Assembly (NCBI RefSeq): GCF_019145235.1
Contig: NZ_JAHSTV010000004.1
Span: forward strand, 62,001 to 126,000
Origin: Pseudomonas farris
Lineage (GTDB): Bacteria; Pseudomonadota; Gammaproteobacteria; Pseudomonadales; Pseudomonadaceae
Direction of reading: 5' to 3'
Length of the DNA: 64,000 bases
The notes under the pieces were generated by a model. The model searched no databases, was not told the origin of the DNA, and saw nothing but the letters and a program-made list of their open reading frames with translations. The translations under genes were made by a program, and so were the position numbers. Numbering within the stretch: position 1 is the stretch's first letter; each line of letters opens with the position of its first letter. This document shows, piece by piece, positions 47,058-55,418 of the stretch.

Positions 47058-47460
47058 GCGCTGTGCAGCGTGCCTCTTTGGCATCGATTTGATCGTACCT
47101 TTGCTGGTAACCGGTGTGCGCTTTAGGTTGGTTCCTGCCTGAGGTGACACAAGGAATCGGCCAAAAGCACTACGAAATCAGAAGCGACTCAGTCTGCCGC
47201 ACTTTTGACCAGCACACGTTGTAACCATGATGGGCTGAGAACGGCCAAAAGCAGTCGGTGGACAGGCCGGCAGTAGATAGATAGCGTCTACGGCAGAAAT
47301 CGGCTACAAGCAATCGGGGACAGTGGCAAATAGGGGGTGTCCTGCTACCCTCTTTATGGTAGTCGGGCTTGCCGTCACCCCTGTCGGGTTACCTCGCGCT
47401 TACCGCGACAAGAAACGCGACATGGCATGTCACCTAATCAGAGAGTGTCAGGATAGCGCC
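47058..47460. other. Gene-free stretch with interspersed repeats
   Basis: No gene is visible. Two copies of the GGCCAAAAGC repeat family occur (47159, 47243), with related fragments such as GCAGAAATCGGCTACAAGCA at 47295. Confidence 0.5.
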
Positions 47461-47820
47461 ATGAAAGTTCGATGCCCTGATTGTGGTTATATCACAGACT
47501 ACCTTCCGCCAACCCATAGGTGCCCTAATTGCGACAGTTTTTCCCACGAATGGCTGATTTATGATTGGGAAAGCTTTGCTTCAATGAAGCGTCGACATAT
47601 TGGATACAACCTTTTAATTATTGGCATAGTGCTAATTGTTTTACTTGCGACAATCACCTCTAAATCAACAGATGCGCGTCATTGGTTGTTCAGCTTATTA
47701 TTTATCCCAGCAGTGATCAGCTTGTTTAATTGTCGAAAGCAGCTTAGAAGGAAATCGGAGTATGAAGGGCATAGAGGCAGGGCTTTACTCCCCTGGTTTA
47801 TCGGTTTCGGGGGGATCTAA
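47461..47820 (+). CDS. Zinc-ribbon membrane protein
   Basis: A 119-residue protein. The N-terminus is a zinc ribbon (VRCPDCGYITDYLPP, HRCPNCDSF), followed by two membrane helices (NLLIIGIVLIVLLATI and WLFSLLFIPAVISLF) and a basic tail. The start at 47461 is chosen because the cysteines follow it at once. Unknown function; it lies downstream of the kinase in the same direction after a 400-base repeat-filled gap. Confidence 0.6.
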   Translation: MKVRCPDCGYITDYLPPTHRCPNCDSFSHEWLIYDWESFASMKRRHIGYNLLIIGIVLIVLLATITSKSTDARHWLFSLLFIPAVISLFNCRKQLRRKSEYEGHRGRALLPWFIGFGGI

Positions 47821-48186
47821 AGCGGTTAACAAGTCGTATATGGCCACAGGGATGAGTAATGCTTTTCCAATGCTGTCGTCAGTGTGATTGCATTCGTATA
47901 TCTGGCCGGTGTTGAGCTTGCTTACCCTGGTTACAGTGTTCGCGCAACAGGAACCAGTCGTTCATGGACGATGGCTGGTAGCTGCCAGCAGTGAACGACC
48001 GTAAATGATCGTTTTCAGCCGCTTACGACAGGCAGAAACCGGCCAGTTTCTGCCTTTGGGGCACGGCCGCTATGGGTCGGTTTTCTGCCATTCGCGACGG
48101 GAAGAAAACGGCAAAAAGCAGCCAAAAGCAGCCAGTTGCGATCGGCTGCAAACGGTCAGCGACTTGCTGCTTGGCCATGGCAGAGT
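47821..48186. other. Gene-free stretch with interspersed repeats
   Basis: It contains a dense cluster of the repeat family around 48020-48155 (CAGGCAGAAACCGGCCAG, GGGAAGAAAACGGCAAAAAG, GCCAAAAGCAGCCAG). I find no gene. Confidence 0.5.
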
Positions 48187-48759
48187 TCAATTACGTGTTG
48201 GCGACCTCCGGCCCAGCAAGTTAGAAAACTCAAATAAAATCCACACCCAAAACGTCAAAGAGAGCAGAAAATACGCAATGCTCCCACCAGTTATCAATAA
48301 TCGATTTTCCGACATCGTCTTAAGCACATGATATGAGTAACGTAGATCACTACTTGGCAACACTTGAAACAGCGGGACCAACAAAAGCATTAGCATGAAC
48401 CCGACGCTCAAAACCCTTACAAGATAGCTTTTACTCTCAATAGGTTGTAAAGCATGCATGTGAAGACGAGTCAATGACATCACAATAGCAGCAACCCATG
48501 ACAAAATAATCGCCATAGAAAAACTAACCATTATTACCAATGGATACCTTGAGCCTTCACTAATGCTCCCAATATCCTTGTAACAAACCAAAATCATCTG
48601 CTGGACCAGCAACCACCCCCCCTCAGCCGTATCGGGCACAAGGGCGCTGACCATTACCAGTAAAAGGAGAAGCAACACAATCACCAGTTTTGCCTGCCCT
48701 ATGCTGAAAACTGGAAAAAAAATACTTGTCCTGCTGCGTCCATAGCCGTCATCGGACAT
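48187..48759 (-). CDS. Hypothetical membrane protein
   Basis: A 190-residue protein with four predicted helices (AKLVIVLLLLLLVMVSALV, VSFSMAIILSWVAAIVMSL, LSVGFMLMLLLVPLFQVL, GSIAYFLLSLTFWVWILFEF). A soluble loop lies between helix one and two. No family recognised. AT-rich relative to the core, as expected for transferred DNA. Confidence 0.6.
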   Translation of the reverse strand: MSDDGYGRSRTSIFFPVFSIGQAKLVIVLLLLLLVMVSALVPDTAEGGWLLVQQMILVCYKDIGSISEGSRYPLVIMVSFSMAIILSWVAAIVMSLTRLHMHALQPIESKSYLVRVLSVGFMLMLLLVPLFQVLPSSDLRYSYHVLKTMSENRLLITGGSIAYFLLSLTFWVWILFEFSNLLGRRSPTRN

Positions 48760-49065
48760 AACCTAACCTCAGTTGATACCTGTGTATTGTGATCGAGATA
48801 TGCTAATGCGAGTGTAGACCAGAAGATTCCGGTAAATTAGAAACGCTTAGATCAAAATACTATCGCGCATGTTGGGACGAAGACCTGCCGCTCGCCAAAT
48901 TGTAGAGCTCATGGATTGCACTATTGCGCGTATCGAGAGTTGGCATCGAAAATAAGCGAGAAAACTTGCAATAGCGACTCTACGAATGACCGCTTCGGGT
49001 CGATAGCGACCATCACTCATTGTGACTGATCCACCCTTGTCCTCCCTCAACGTGGAGGACTAGCC
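48760..49065. other. Gene-free stretch upstream of the recombinase
   Basis: No gene recognised. A repeat fragment (CGCTTCGGGTCGATAGCGACC) lies near 48990. GTGGAGGA just before 49066 is the recombinase ribosome site. Confidence 0.4.
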
Positions 49066-49688
49066 ATGAACACTATTGCTGAATACAGCCATCAGCCTTG
49101 GAACAAGGGAAAGCTTGTCGGGCAGAAAGCCCCGCTCCGAGTCAGAGATATCTGGGCCATCCGCGTAAGACTTCACAGCTTGCTGAGAAGACACGTGATT
49201 TGGCGCTCTTCAACTTGGCCATCGACAGCAAGCTGCGTGCTTGTGACTTAACCAAGCTGCGAGTACGAGACATAGCCCATGGGGAACATGTGTCGTCACG
49301 AGCCATCGTGATGCAGCAGAAAACCCAGCATCCAGTGCAATTTGAAATCACTGAGCAAACCCGAATGGTTCTGGAGGCTTGGATACATCAGGCCCGCCTC
49401 CGCAGCGAGGACTTCTTGTTTCCGACCCGGTTGCACAACTCAGACCATCTTTCCACAAGGCAATACGCTCGAATAGTCAAAGCGTGGGTGACAGCCATTG
49501 GCCTTGCCCCAACCATGTACGGTACTCACACGCTACGGAGAACCAAGGCATCGTTGATCTATCGCAGGACGAAGAACCTGAGAGCTGTCCAACTCCTGCT
49601 TGGTCATACGAAGCTTGAAAGCACTGTCAGATACCTGGGAATCGAGGTCGATGATGCCTTGGAAATGGCGGAACAGACGGAAGTCTGA
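49066..49688 (+). pseudogene. Second tyrosine recombinase, frameshifted
   Basis: The start MNTIAEYSHQPWNKGKLVGQ is that of a common pseudomonad mobile-element integrase of about 205 residues. At IWAIRVRLH (about 49170) the frame changes; two bases (CA in CTTCACAGCTTG) look inserted. After correction it continues LAEKTRDLALFNLAIDSKLR to the catalytic THTLRRTKASLIYRRTKN and the Tyr in LESTVRYLGIEVDDALE. As read it would make a 61-residue truncated peptide. A sequencing error is possible. Confidence 0.8.
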
Positions 49689-49993
49689 TCATCCATAGTG
49701 ACGGTCGATGCTAGACCGTCGCTATCCGACCCATAGCTGCCGGTGGTGACATGCAGAAAACGGCCATGAGCGGACGTTAGACCCAGCGCTGGCAAATGGA
49801 CAGCCTTGCCGATGCTGCTTTCGAATCTAGAAAGCAGTAGGGCTTGCCGTAATCTTTTTAGTGCTTCCCTCCGGGCAAAATCGCGTTTGCTGCAACCACG
49901 TCTAAGCTAGCTAGACAGGGAAAGGTGTGGTGCTCGTCCGAGCACGCTGACGCCTAACCCCTCCATTAAGCGGGCGTTAGGGAGTCAAGCGGC
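49689..49993. other. Gene-free stretch with repeat fragments
   Basis: It includes GACGGTCGATGCTAGACCGTC (an imperfect palindrome) and a degenerate GCAGAAAACGGCCATGAGCG repeat, then the GGAG ribosome site of the next gene. No gene recognised. Confidence 0.4.
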
Positions 49994-50581
49994 GTGCAAG
50001 AAGCTACCTCACTGCTGAACCCGAGTCGCTTATGGACTCGCTCTGAAGTGCTCACCCGCCCTTGCCCCGTGCCAAGGGAGCCAGGCGTCTATGCCTGGTA
50101 TTTCCGGTGCATTCCGCCTGGAGTTCCGACGAGCGGGTGCCACACCTACCAGGACCTCACGCTCCTCTACACCGGCATTTCTCCTCGTCTTCCTCCTGCC
50201 AACGGAAAACCCCCGTCCAAGCAAAGCCTGCTTCATCGCGTTCGGTACCACTTCCGCGGCAACGCGGAGGGCTCCACGCTCCGACTCACTCTTGGCTGCC
50301 TTCTTGCTGAAGAACTCGGAATCGAGTTGCGCCGCGTTGGGAGCGGATTCCGAATGACATTCAGTTCGGGGGAGATGAAGCTGTCGGAGTGGCTTGAAGA
50401 AAACGCCTTCGTCGCCTGGTGCCCGCACCCAGCGCCCTGGGTGTTGGAGGAACACATGATTTCCACACTTTCCCTCCCGCTCAACCTTGATCAGAATAGG
50501 CGGCATGCATTCCATCAGACGCTCTCGGAACTCCGGCGGACCGCCAAGGCCAAGGCGCGGGAACTTCCGATTGCCCGCTAA
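49994..50581 (+). CDS. GIY-YIG-like nuclease family protein
   Basis: A 195-residue protein from a GTG start with GGAG nine bases upstream. The GIY-YIG core is visible as PGVYAWYF and LLYTGISPR, followed by Arg in LLHRVRYHFRGNA and a Glu in VLEEHMIS. The rest (LGCLLAEELGIELRRVGSG) is typical of the bacterial GIY-YIG groups in mobile DNA. It is clearly more GC-rich than the flanking element genes, suggesting separate acquisition. Catalytic activity is probable but not certain. Confidence 0.75.
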   Translation: MQEATSLLNPSRLWTRSEVLTRPCPVPREPGVYAWYFRCIPPGVPTSGCHTYQDLTLLYTGISPRLPPANGKPPSKQSLLHRVRYHFRGNAEGSTLRLTLGCLLAEELGIELRRVGSGFRMTFSSGEMKLSEWLEENAFVAWCPHPAPWVLEEHMISTLSLPLNLDQNRRHAFHQTLSELRRTAKAKARELPIAR

Positions 50582-50859
50582 CAGGTCAATCGACACGGAC
50601 GTCCTATCGGCTGGCTTCGCCAGCCGAAGAACAACCCGAACGCGGCTGCATTGAGAAACAGCCGTTACGCCGTGAAGGGCTCAAGGAACAGAAAACCGAA
50701 CCGGAAAACCGAAGCGCGAGTGCTGGACAAGGGAACACGCGAAGCGGGTAAAACCATCGAGAAAGGCCAGAAAATGGCGCAGAATCGAGGCTTACGCGAA
50801 GGAACACAACTGCACCATCACGCAAGCTATGATCGCTGCTTACCCCGGAGGTGGACACC

Positions 50860-51120
50860 ATGCTGACCCAGGCGGAACTCGAAAAGATTCACGCTGACAT
50901 TGTCAGGGTGAGGGCCGAGACCATGCGGTTTGTCGGTGCCGGAACCAGCTTGTCGGCGACTGAATCCAGCGGTACAACTGCCGAACCCAGCAAGCTCACG
51001 GCCTGGGAATTGTTCTGGTGCCCGGTGACCATCGTTGCAGGGATGTTCGTGGTCATCGGCGGTGCCATGGCCCTGATCATCCTTTGGAGTGACCATATAC
51101 GACTATGCAATCCGCTTTGA
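50860..51120 (+). CDS. Small membrane-anchored hypothetical protein
   Basis: An 86-residue protein: a helical start MLTQAELEKIHADIVRVRAE, a linker, then one membrane helix (VTIVAGMFVVIGGAMALIIL). CCGGAGG lies nine bases before the ATG at 50860. Proteins of this form are common in pseudomonad islands and phages; no function known. The 278-base gap before it holds only a GGCTGGCTTCGCCAGCC hairpin. Confidence 0.6.
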   Translation: MLTQAELEKIHADIVRVRAETMRFVGAGTSLSATESSGTTAEPSKLTAWELFWCPVTIVAGMFVVIGGAMALIILWSDHIRLCNPL

Positions 51121-51366
51121 GCGGGACACCCGAAGCTGATACACCGACACCGCCGTCATGAATGTTTCCGCTTCGAGGCGCAGCTTCTCCACTTCTTCGG
51201 CAGGCCCAGTCTCTTGCGCTTCGTGGTATCGGCGTAATGCTTGCACCGCCTGTTCCATCAGCGGCTCGCCTGCTTTTACCTTTTCACCCAAGCTTTGGTC
51301 TTCCTCGCTATCCCTATCCTCACTTATCGCATTTCCTTTCAAACTTTCAGCTACCCGTCCTATCAC
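51103..51366 (-). CDS. Hypothetical helical protein
   Basis: An 87-residue, charged, helical protein from a GTG start (EKVKAGEPLMEQAVQALRRY, EEVEKLRLEAETFMTAVSVY). It overlaps the convergent membrane-protein gene by 18 bases. It sits 24 bases downstream of the amber-interrupted small gene, which suggests a two-gene transcript. No family recognised. Confidence 0.5.
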   Translation of the reverse strand: MIGRVAESLKGNAISEDRDSEEDQSLGEKVKAGEPLMEQAVQALRRYHEAQETGPAEEVEKLRLEAETFMTAVSVYQLRVSRSKRIA

Positions 51367-51390
51367 GCCCGTCTTGAATCCCTGCGCGCA

Positions 51391-51609
51391 TCAAAACAAG
51401 CCTGATTGGATTTTCTGCTGCAGGATGGAAGCCAGTTCCCGATTAGGGTATTGGGCTTTCAAGCTCCGCGCTTTACAGCCGAGCGCATGACTAAAAGCAC
51501 CGGCGTCCGTGAGGCCCTGGGCGCTCCCACACAATCGACAGCGCACCAGTACGCCGTCGAGTTTCCAGTGTTTGTTCTAGGCCTCCAGCGGCAGGTACGT
51601 CACGGACAT
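51391..51609 (-). pseudogene. Small Cys-rich protein gene interrupted by an in-frame TAG
   Basis: From the ATG at 51609 the frame reads MSVTYLPLEA, then TAG, then NKHWKLDGVLVRCRLCGSAQ, GLTDAGAFSHALGCKARSLK and on to a TGA at 51391. The pieces on both sides of the amber codon read as one 71-residue protein, and the downstream part has a CxxC...HxxxC zinc-finger-like pattern. Either a nonsense mutation has killed the gene or translation passes the TAG. Confidence 0.55.
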
Positions 51610-51953
51610 TCAAAAGCAGTCCTTTGGCAATGAACGACAAGGGCTAAGTGCGCGTAAAACCATTCACTATGGCAATGGTAGGCCAGCCTCCGGAGGGCTG
51701 GTGTCCAGCAGGCGCAAAAAAGTCCACCGAGTGTTTTTTTGTGAGGGGACATTTAACGAAACTCCATTATGCGCTGCCGTTTAAGTGTGTCCCGGAACAC
51801 ACTTAGCCGTGGCGGATCACTTCCGCATCCGCATCTGCTTAGGCAGTTGGCTGCCTTCCTCAGTGCGTGAAGGGCAAAAAACGGCCAAAAGCGGTCATTG
51901 TCCAACCGACAGAGCAGCGATACCCCGCCATAGTTGGCGCTTTGAGCGCATTG
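51610..51953. other. Gene-free stretch with hairpins and one repeat copy
   Basis: It contains a hairpin AGCCTCCGGAGGGCT, a perfect inverted repeat AAGTGTGTCCCGGAACACACTT (about 51783-51804) and a repeat-family copy at 51883. No gene recognised. Confidence 0.5.
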
Positions 51954-52973
51954 CTAGACCTCATCTGTCGGCGGTGAAAAGCCTAAGGCGCGTATCACAT
52001 CAAAGGTAATTCGCTTATTTTCGTCAACTGTCATATTTAGCCACTCAGTTAGTTCATTGAGCCCAGGCCAGAGTTCATTAAGAAATTGTGCAATTTTTTC
52101 CGTCGAAACTTCGACTGGAATTTTATTGTCTGCATTTGGGACAGAAGACAACCTCTTTACTTCGGTCAGGCACAGAGAAATAGTCTTTAAGCCGTGACTA
52201 CGCTCTCCAGCGTATGCAAAAAATAATAGTTCTGGAAGTACTGCGGAGAGCCTTGAGGCGAAAACTCTAACCTCCGAAACTTCGAACAACTCACGGGGAT
52301 CTTGATCGTACCCATGAAATGAAATTTCTATTTTACCCTGACAATGTTCTGCAAGTTCACGCGTAGATCTAATTCGATCAAAAAACTCTCGAACGCTAGA
52401 AAAGTCCAACGCCTCAACATCAACACGATCTATTATGAATAAAAAATGGTTGTGATTAACGATGATATCGTTCATCGCCCAGTAGCTTTCTACCTCGCTC
52501 AAGTAGTCTGCTGGTGGAGGTAGCAGATCAGTAATTGCATCCTTCGAAATTTCAAGCTTGTTTTCAAAAGGAATAGTAATCTTCCAATTATTTCCTGCTT
52601 TAGATGTGGCACCCGGATCGAAATGAACCCAGTAACAATCATTCGTATCAGGATCGCAAATTATAATCAAAACAGGCGTTGGATAATTAGCAAGATAATT
52701 AAAGTGTTTTTGTTCACCGCGAAAAACGTAGCCCCATTTATTTTTTTCGCTAAAAAAAGATGAGCCATACTTAATCTGCAATGCGAGCATTTGCCCTGTG
52801 ACAGCGCCGCTCTCAAGGACGACATCTACTTGCGCGTCAATCCCGAAGTCATGCTCTTGATGGTTACGTTTGAATAGCCACTCGAATTCCTCGTTTATTA
52901 CACGCGAAACTATATCAACGCCTCGATCGCCCTTCTGAGCAGCTTTGCTGTACGTTGGAAACCCTCGTGTCAT
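51954..52973 (-). CDS. DUF4365 domain protein
   Basis: A 339-residue protein. The N-terminal half fits DUF4365, a PD-(D/E)xK-like nuclease family: RGVDIVSRVINEEFEWLFKR, the Asp in DFGIDAQVDVVL and the Q-x-K motif in MLALQIKYGSSFF, then PVLIIICDPDTNDCYWVHFD. The C-terminal half is unknown. DUF4365 proteins occur alone or with NTPases in defence-type loci. No partner gene is adjacent here. AT-rich. Confidence 0.75.
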   Translation of the reverse strand: MTRGFPTYSKAAQKGDRGVDIVSRVINEEFEWLFKRNHQEHDFGIDAQVDVVLESGAVTGQMLALQIKYGSSFFSEKNKWGYVFRGEQKHFNYLANYPTPVLIIICDPDTNDCYWVHFDPGATSKAGNNWKITIPFENKLEISKDAITDLLPPPADYLSEVESYWAMNDIIVNHNHFLFIIDRVDVEALDFSSVREFFDRIRSTRELAEHCQGKIEISFHGYDQDPRELFEVSEVRVFASRLSAVLPELLFFAYAGERSHGLKTISLCLTEVKRLSSVPNADNKIPVEVSTEKIAQFLNELWPGLNELTEWLNMTVDENKRITFDVIRALGFSPPTDEV

Positions 52974-53346
52974 GCCAAAACTCCATTCAATTGGACAGTT
53001 GTTGCTGCACGACTATCAGGGGCTGTCCGCTTGAGTGAATGGTTAACTATTCACTCGGCCAACACAATGAAAAAATGTCGGATAGGCATACTCCTCTGAC
53101 CAATAAAGGCACCGCAATTCAGCATTTGGACGAATTCATCATACGGAAGGGGTTGAGAATGCGAATCCTGAGCGTCAGCTTTGGGTCGGTTGCCGTCCTT
53201 CGCGACAGACAAAATTCGACCCAAAGCGGACATTGCCTGTAGCTGAAGTTGACCGACCGTGAATCCGTATTGCAGCATGGAATTGACGTGTGGCGCTGTG
53301 CGGCCACTCTGTAAGCGCTACCTTCGCACCTAACCGGAAGAAGCTC
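52974..53346. other. Gene-free stretch with repeat fragments
   Basis: It includes a repeat unit CGACCCAAAGCGGACATTG at 53217 and its partner GTCAGCTTTGGGTCGGTTG at 53176, which together form an imperfect inverted repeat. No gene recognised. Confidence 0.45.
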
Positions 53347-53733
53347 ATGATCATGGTGTTACCGAAGATCGAACTCAAGGAACTGTCGGTGAAAGCGGAA
53401 GCAGACGGTTTAACGCTGAGTGATCTAGTCCCCCTTTGCGAAAGGTTCGGCGTTGCACCGCATGATGTGCTGAACGAGCTGTCCGTCGCAGTTGCGGAAG
53501 GCTATCTACAAGGATCTCTGCTCTATGATTTTTGCGACGGCGTTATGAACGGGATCATAAATGCTGTGGTTGAAGTAGGCATGACTAACGACATGCCTCA
53601 GCCCGCTTTCTCGCTTTACCAGGCATTCGATCAAGGTGAATGGTTCCGCAGTAACGACCCACCGGAAACTGACCCCAGTGAGAAATACACAAAGCCGGTG
53701 GTCGAGGAAATAATGCGTACCCTTAGAGACTAG
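53347..53733 (+). CDS. Hypothetical protein
   Basis: A 128-residue acidic protein (LPKIELKELSVKAEADGLTL, RFGVAPHDVLNELSVAVAEG, LYDFCDGVMNGIINAVVEVG). GGAAGAAG precedes the ATG at 53347. It is mostly helical; no family recognised. Confidence 0.55.
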   Translation: MIMVLPKIELKELSVKAEADGLTLSDLVPLCERFGVAPHDVLNELSVAVAEGYLQGSLLYDFCDGVMNGIINAVVEVGMTNDMPQPAFSLYQAFDQGEWFRSNDPPETDPSEKYTKPVVEEIMRTLRD

Positions 53734-53885
53734 CTTTCACAGATCGGGAGGTTTTCGCTTATCGGCTGGAAGGTAGTGGATCGAACGCCGCTTTTGGCCG
53801 ATCTCCGCCTGTCGCGAGGGCCGTAATCGACCCAAAGCGGACATAACGGCTAGAGATACAAAAGGAACAAGCAGCACGGCTACAT

Positions 53886-54350
53886 TTACCGGTATTGTTG
53901 CTCTTCTAAAGTAACCACATAATCAGAGAAGTCGACATCACCAACGCCGTCACTGCATTCCAGCATCATCTTGTTACCGGTCTCGCAGACATGCATTCCC
54001 GCATTTCCAACCCATGCACTCATGCCAAAAGTGCTTTTCCAGACGTTCCAGATTTTTAAAGTGCTTCCAGATTTGGAAAGCACTTCTATCTCCGCAACAT
54101 CAGGACTGGTATCAGACCACAAAACTATTTCGGGATAGCCGGTGCCAGAGCTGTCGACGACAAGCTGTCCATTTGCCGCCTTTAACACCAACCCTTGCAC
54201 TCGACCATTCGTAGCCCTCAATCGGCGAATTGAAAAGACGGTTCTGGGCTTCGTGATCTTGATCTCTATGATCGCAACGACGGTTTGCCCATTGAAATTT
54301 ATTGGTGTGCCTTTAGTGCGTGCAAATATTGAAGAGAGAGTTTCTTCCAC
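53886..54350 (-). CDS. Hypothetical beta-rich protein
   Basis: A 154-residue protein, largely strands (TVVAIIEIKITKPRTVFSIR, YPEIVLWSDTSPDVAEIEVL, GNKMMLECSDGVGDVDFSDY). The apparent GTG start has no ribosome site, and open frame extends to a TGA about eight codons upstream without an ATG, so the true N-terminus may be missing. No family recognised. Confidence 0.5.
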   Translation of the reverse strand: MEETLSSIFARTKGTPINFNGQTVVAIIEIKITKPRTVFSIRRLRATNGRVQGLVLKAANGQLVVDSSGTGYPEIVLWSDTSPDVAEIEVLSKSGSTLKIWNVWKSTFGMSAWVGNAGMHVCETGNKMMLECSDGVGDVDFSDYVVTLEEQQYR

Positions 54351-54518
54351 TTTCAGTACCCAGGATTTCTCATGTCAGTGTCAGCATGATCCAGGCGAGG
54401 TCAGCGTGTCTATAAAGGTACAGGTCATGAGTGGCTGCTTTTGGCCGATTTCTGCCTGTCGCCACCATCAGCTTCTCCCGATAAACGCGTTCTAGAGCAG
54501 CCAAGGCCATCTTGGTGA

Positions 54519-54872
54519 TCAGAACAAATAGGTACCTGCTGGGAGCGGGTGCCAGCCACCTTTGCTCAGCCGCTTCTCTACTAGAGCCTTGTACTCCTGC
54601 GGCTCAGGCGCTTCCTTGCGCTTATGACGGCCCTGATTGCACCGCTGGCAGGCGGCAGCAATATTGGACTGGGTATTTCTTCCGCCATCCTGCCTGGCTA
54701 CTAGATGCTCGGCTGTGCACTGGAAGTGCCTAGCCTGCCGAAGGGAAAGGTCATGGCGGCGGGCGAAGGCCTCAGGAGTATCGCGCCACATCTGGAAGCC
54801 GCAGTAATAGCAGCGGCCACCTTGGCGATCGAACGCAGCGAAACGATGTTTGATAACTGATTTATGGGCCAT
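54519..54872 (-). CDS. HNH endonuclease
   Basis: A 117-residue HNH nuclease: FDRQGGRCYYCGFQMW (first Cys pair), CTAEHLVARQDGGRNTQSNI (EHL-type HNH core) and AAACQRCNQGRHKR (second Cys pair). GGAGG stands upstream of the start. It resembles small phage and island HNH enzymes. Confidence 0.85.
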   Translation of the reverse strand: MAHKSVIKHRFAAFDRQGGRCYYCGFQMWRDTPEAFARRHDLSLRQARHFQCTAEHLVARQDGGRNTQSNIAAACQRCNQGRHKRKEAPEPQEYKALVEKRLSKGGWHPLPAGTYLF

Positions 54873-55099
54873 GGCGGCCTCCTGTATGAAAAAGGAAGTC
54901 CGCTGCGCCTAAAGGCAAGAAACGGTACCAGTCGACTCACTCGAACCGGCCCAACATCGCCCCCTTAAGGGAACGACAAGAGCAAATCTACGCCAAATCA
55001 AAAGCAGTGATCAAGTAGTCTGGAGGCAACCTGAGCTGGTCAAGTATTCCCGGATACCCATGCAGGCGAAATCATCACCAATCAACTGCGTAAAAGAAT

Positions 55100-55125
55100 A
55101 AAGCCCGGTAGTTATCCGGGCTAAA
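55100..55125 (-). terminator. Terminator of the element B replication operon
   Basis: TAAAGCCCGG-TAGTTAT-CCGGGCTAAAC forms a stem just after the stop at 55128. Confidence 0.75.
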
Positions 55126-55127
55126 CA

Positions 55128-55418
55128 TCACTCTATCTTTGCGTTAGGCCATCGCGTTCGGGCTTCAACCAAGGCTTCGGCATGAGTCATTGGCTCACCG
55201 ATCATTGTGAAGGGACCGTACCCTGTCACGGACACTGTCCAGTGACTGCGTCGGGCTTCACCATCGTTGGCCGCCACTTCGACCATCAGCTCCAAACGGT
55301 GCAACTTGATATAGCGGCGCTCCTCCTGTGTCAGCCTGATAGATGGCCAGACGATTAAGCGGTTACCCACCACCTTGGCACTGAACCCGCGATCACGGAG
55401 ATAGTCGATAACTTTCAT
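55128..55418 (-). CDS. Hypothetical protein of the replication operon
   Basis: A 96-residue protein (MKVIDYLRDRGFSAKVVGNR, LTQEERRYIKLHRLELMVEV, then a GYGPFTMIGEPMTHAEALVE part). The start codon touches the end of the replication-protein gene, so translation is probably coupled. It is the last gene before the terminator. The family is unknown to me. Confidence 0.65.
   Translation of the reverse strand: MKVIDYLRDRGFSAKVVGNRLIVWPSIRLTQEERRYIKLHRLELMVEVAANDGEARRSHWTVSVTGYGPFTMIGEPMTHAEALVEARTRWPNAKIE

Larger units (their letters stand above)
45642..54446. repeat. Interspersed GGCCAAAAGC repeat family of element B
   Basis: A degenerate sequence around ATCGGCCAAAAGCAG, often near CTGCCTGTCGC, recurs only in spacers of element B: 45642, 47159, 47243, 48121 (GCCAAAAGC), 51883, and inverted at 53790 and 54437. 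Variants with CCCAAAGCGGACA occur at 53217 and 53828. I saw no copy in the core genome parts of the window. Confidence 0.7.

Noticed and set aside
50604..50861. 85-codon minus-strand frame upstream of the small membrane protein
   Set aside because: Antisense to the leader of a gene with a strong ribosome site; low-complexity composition.
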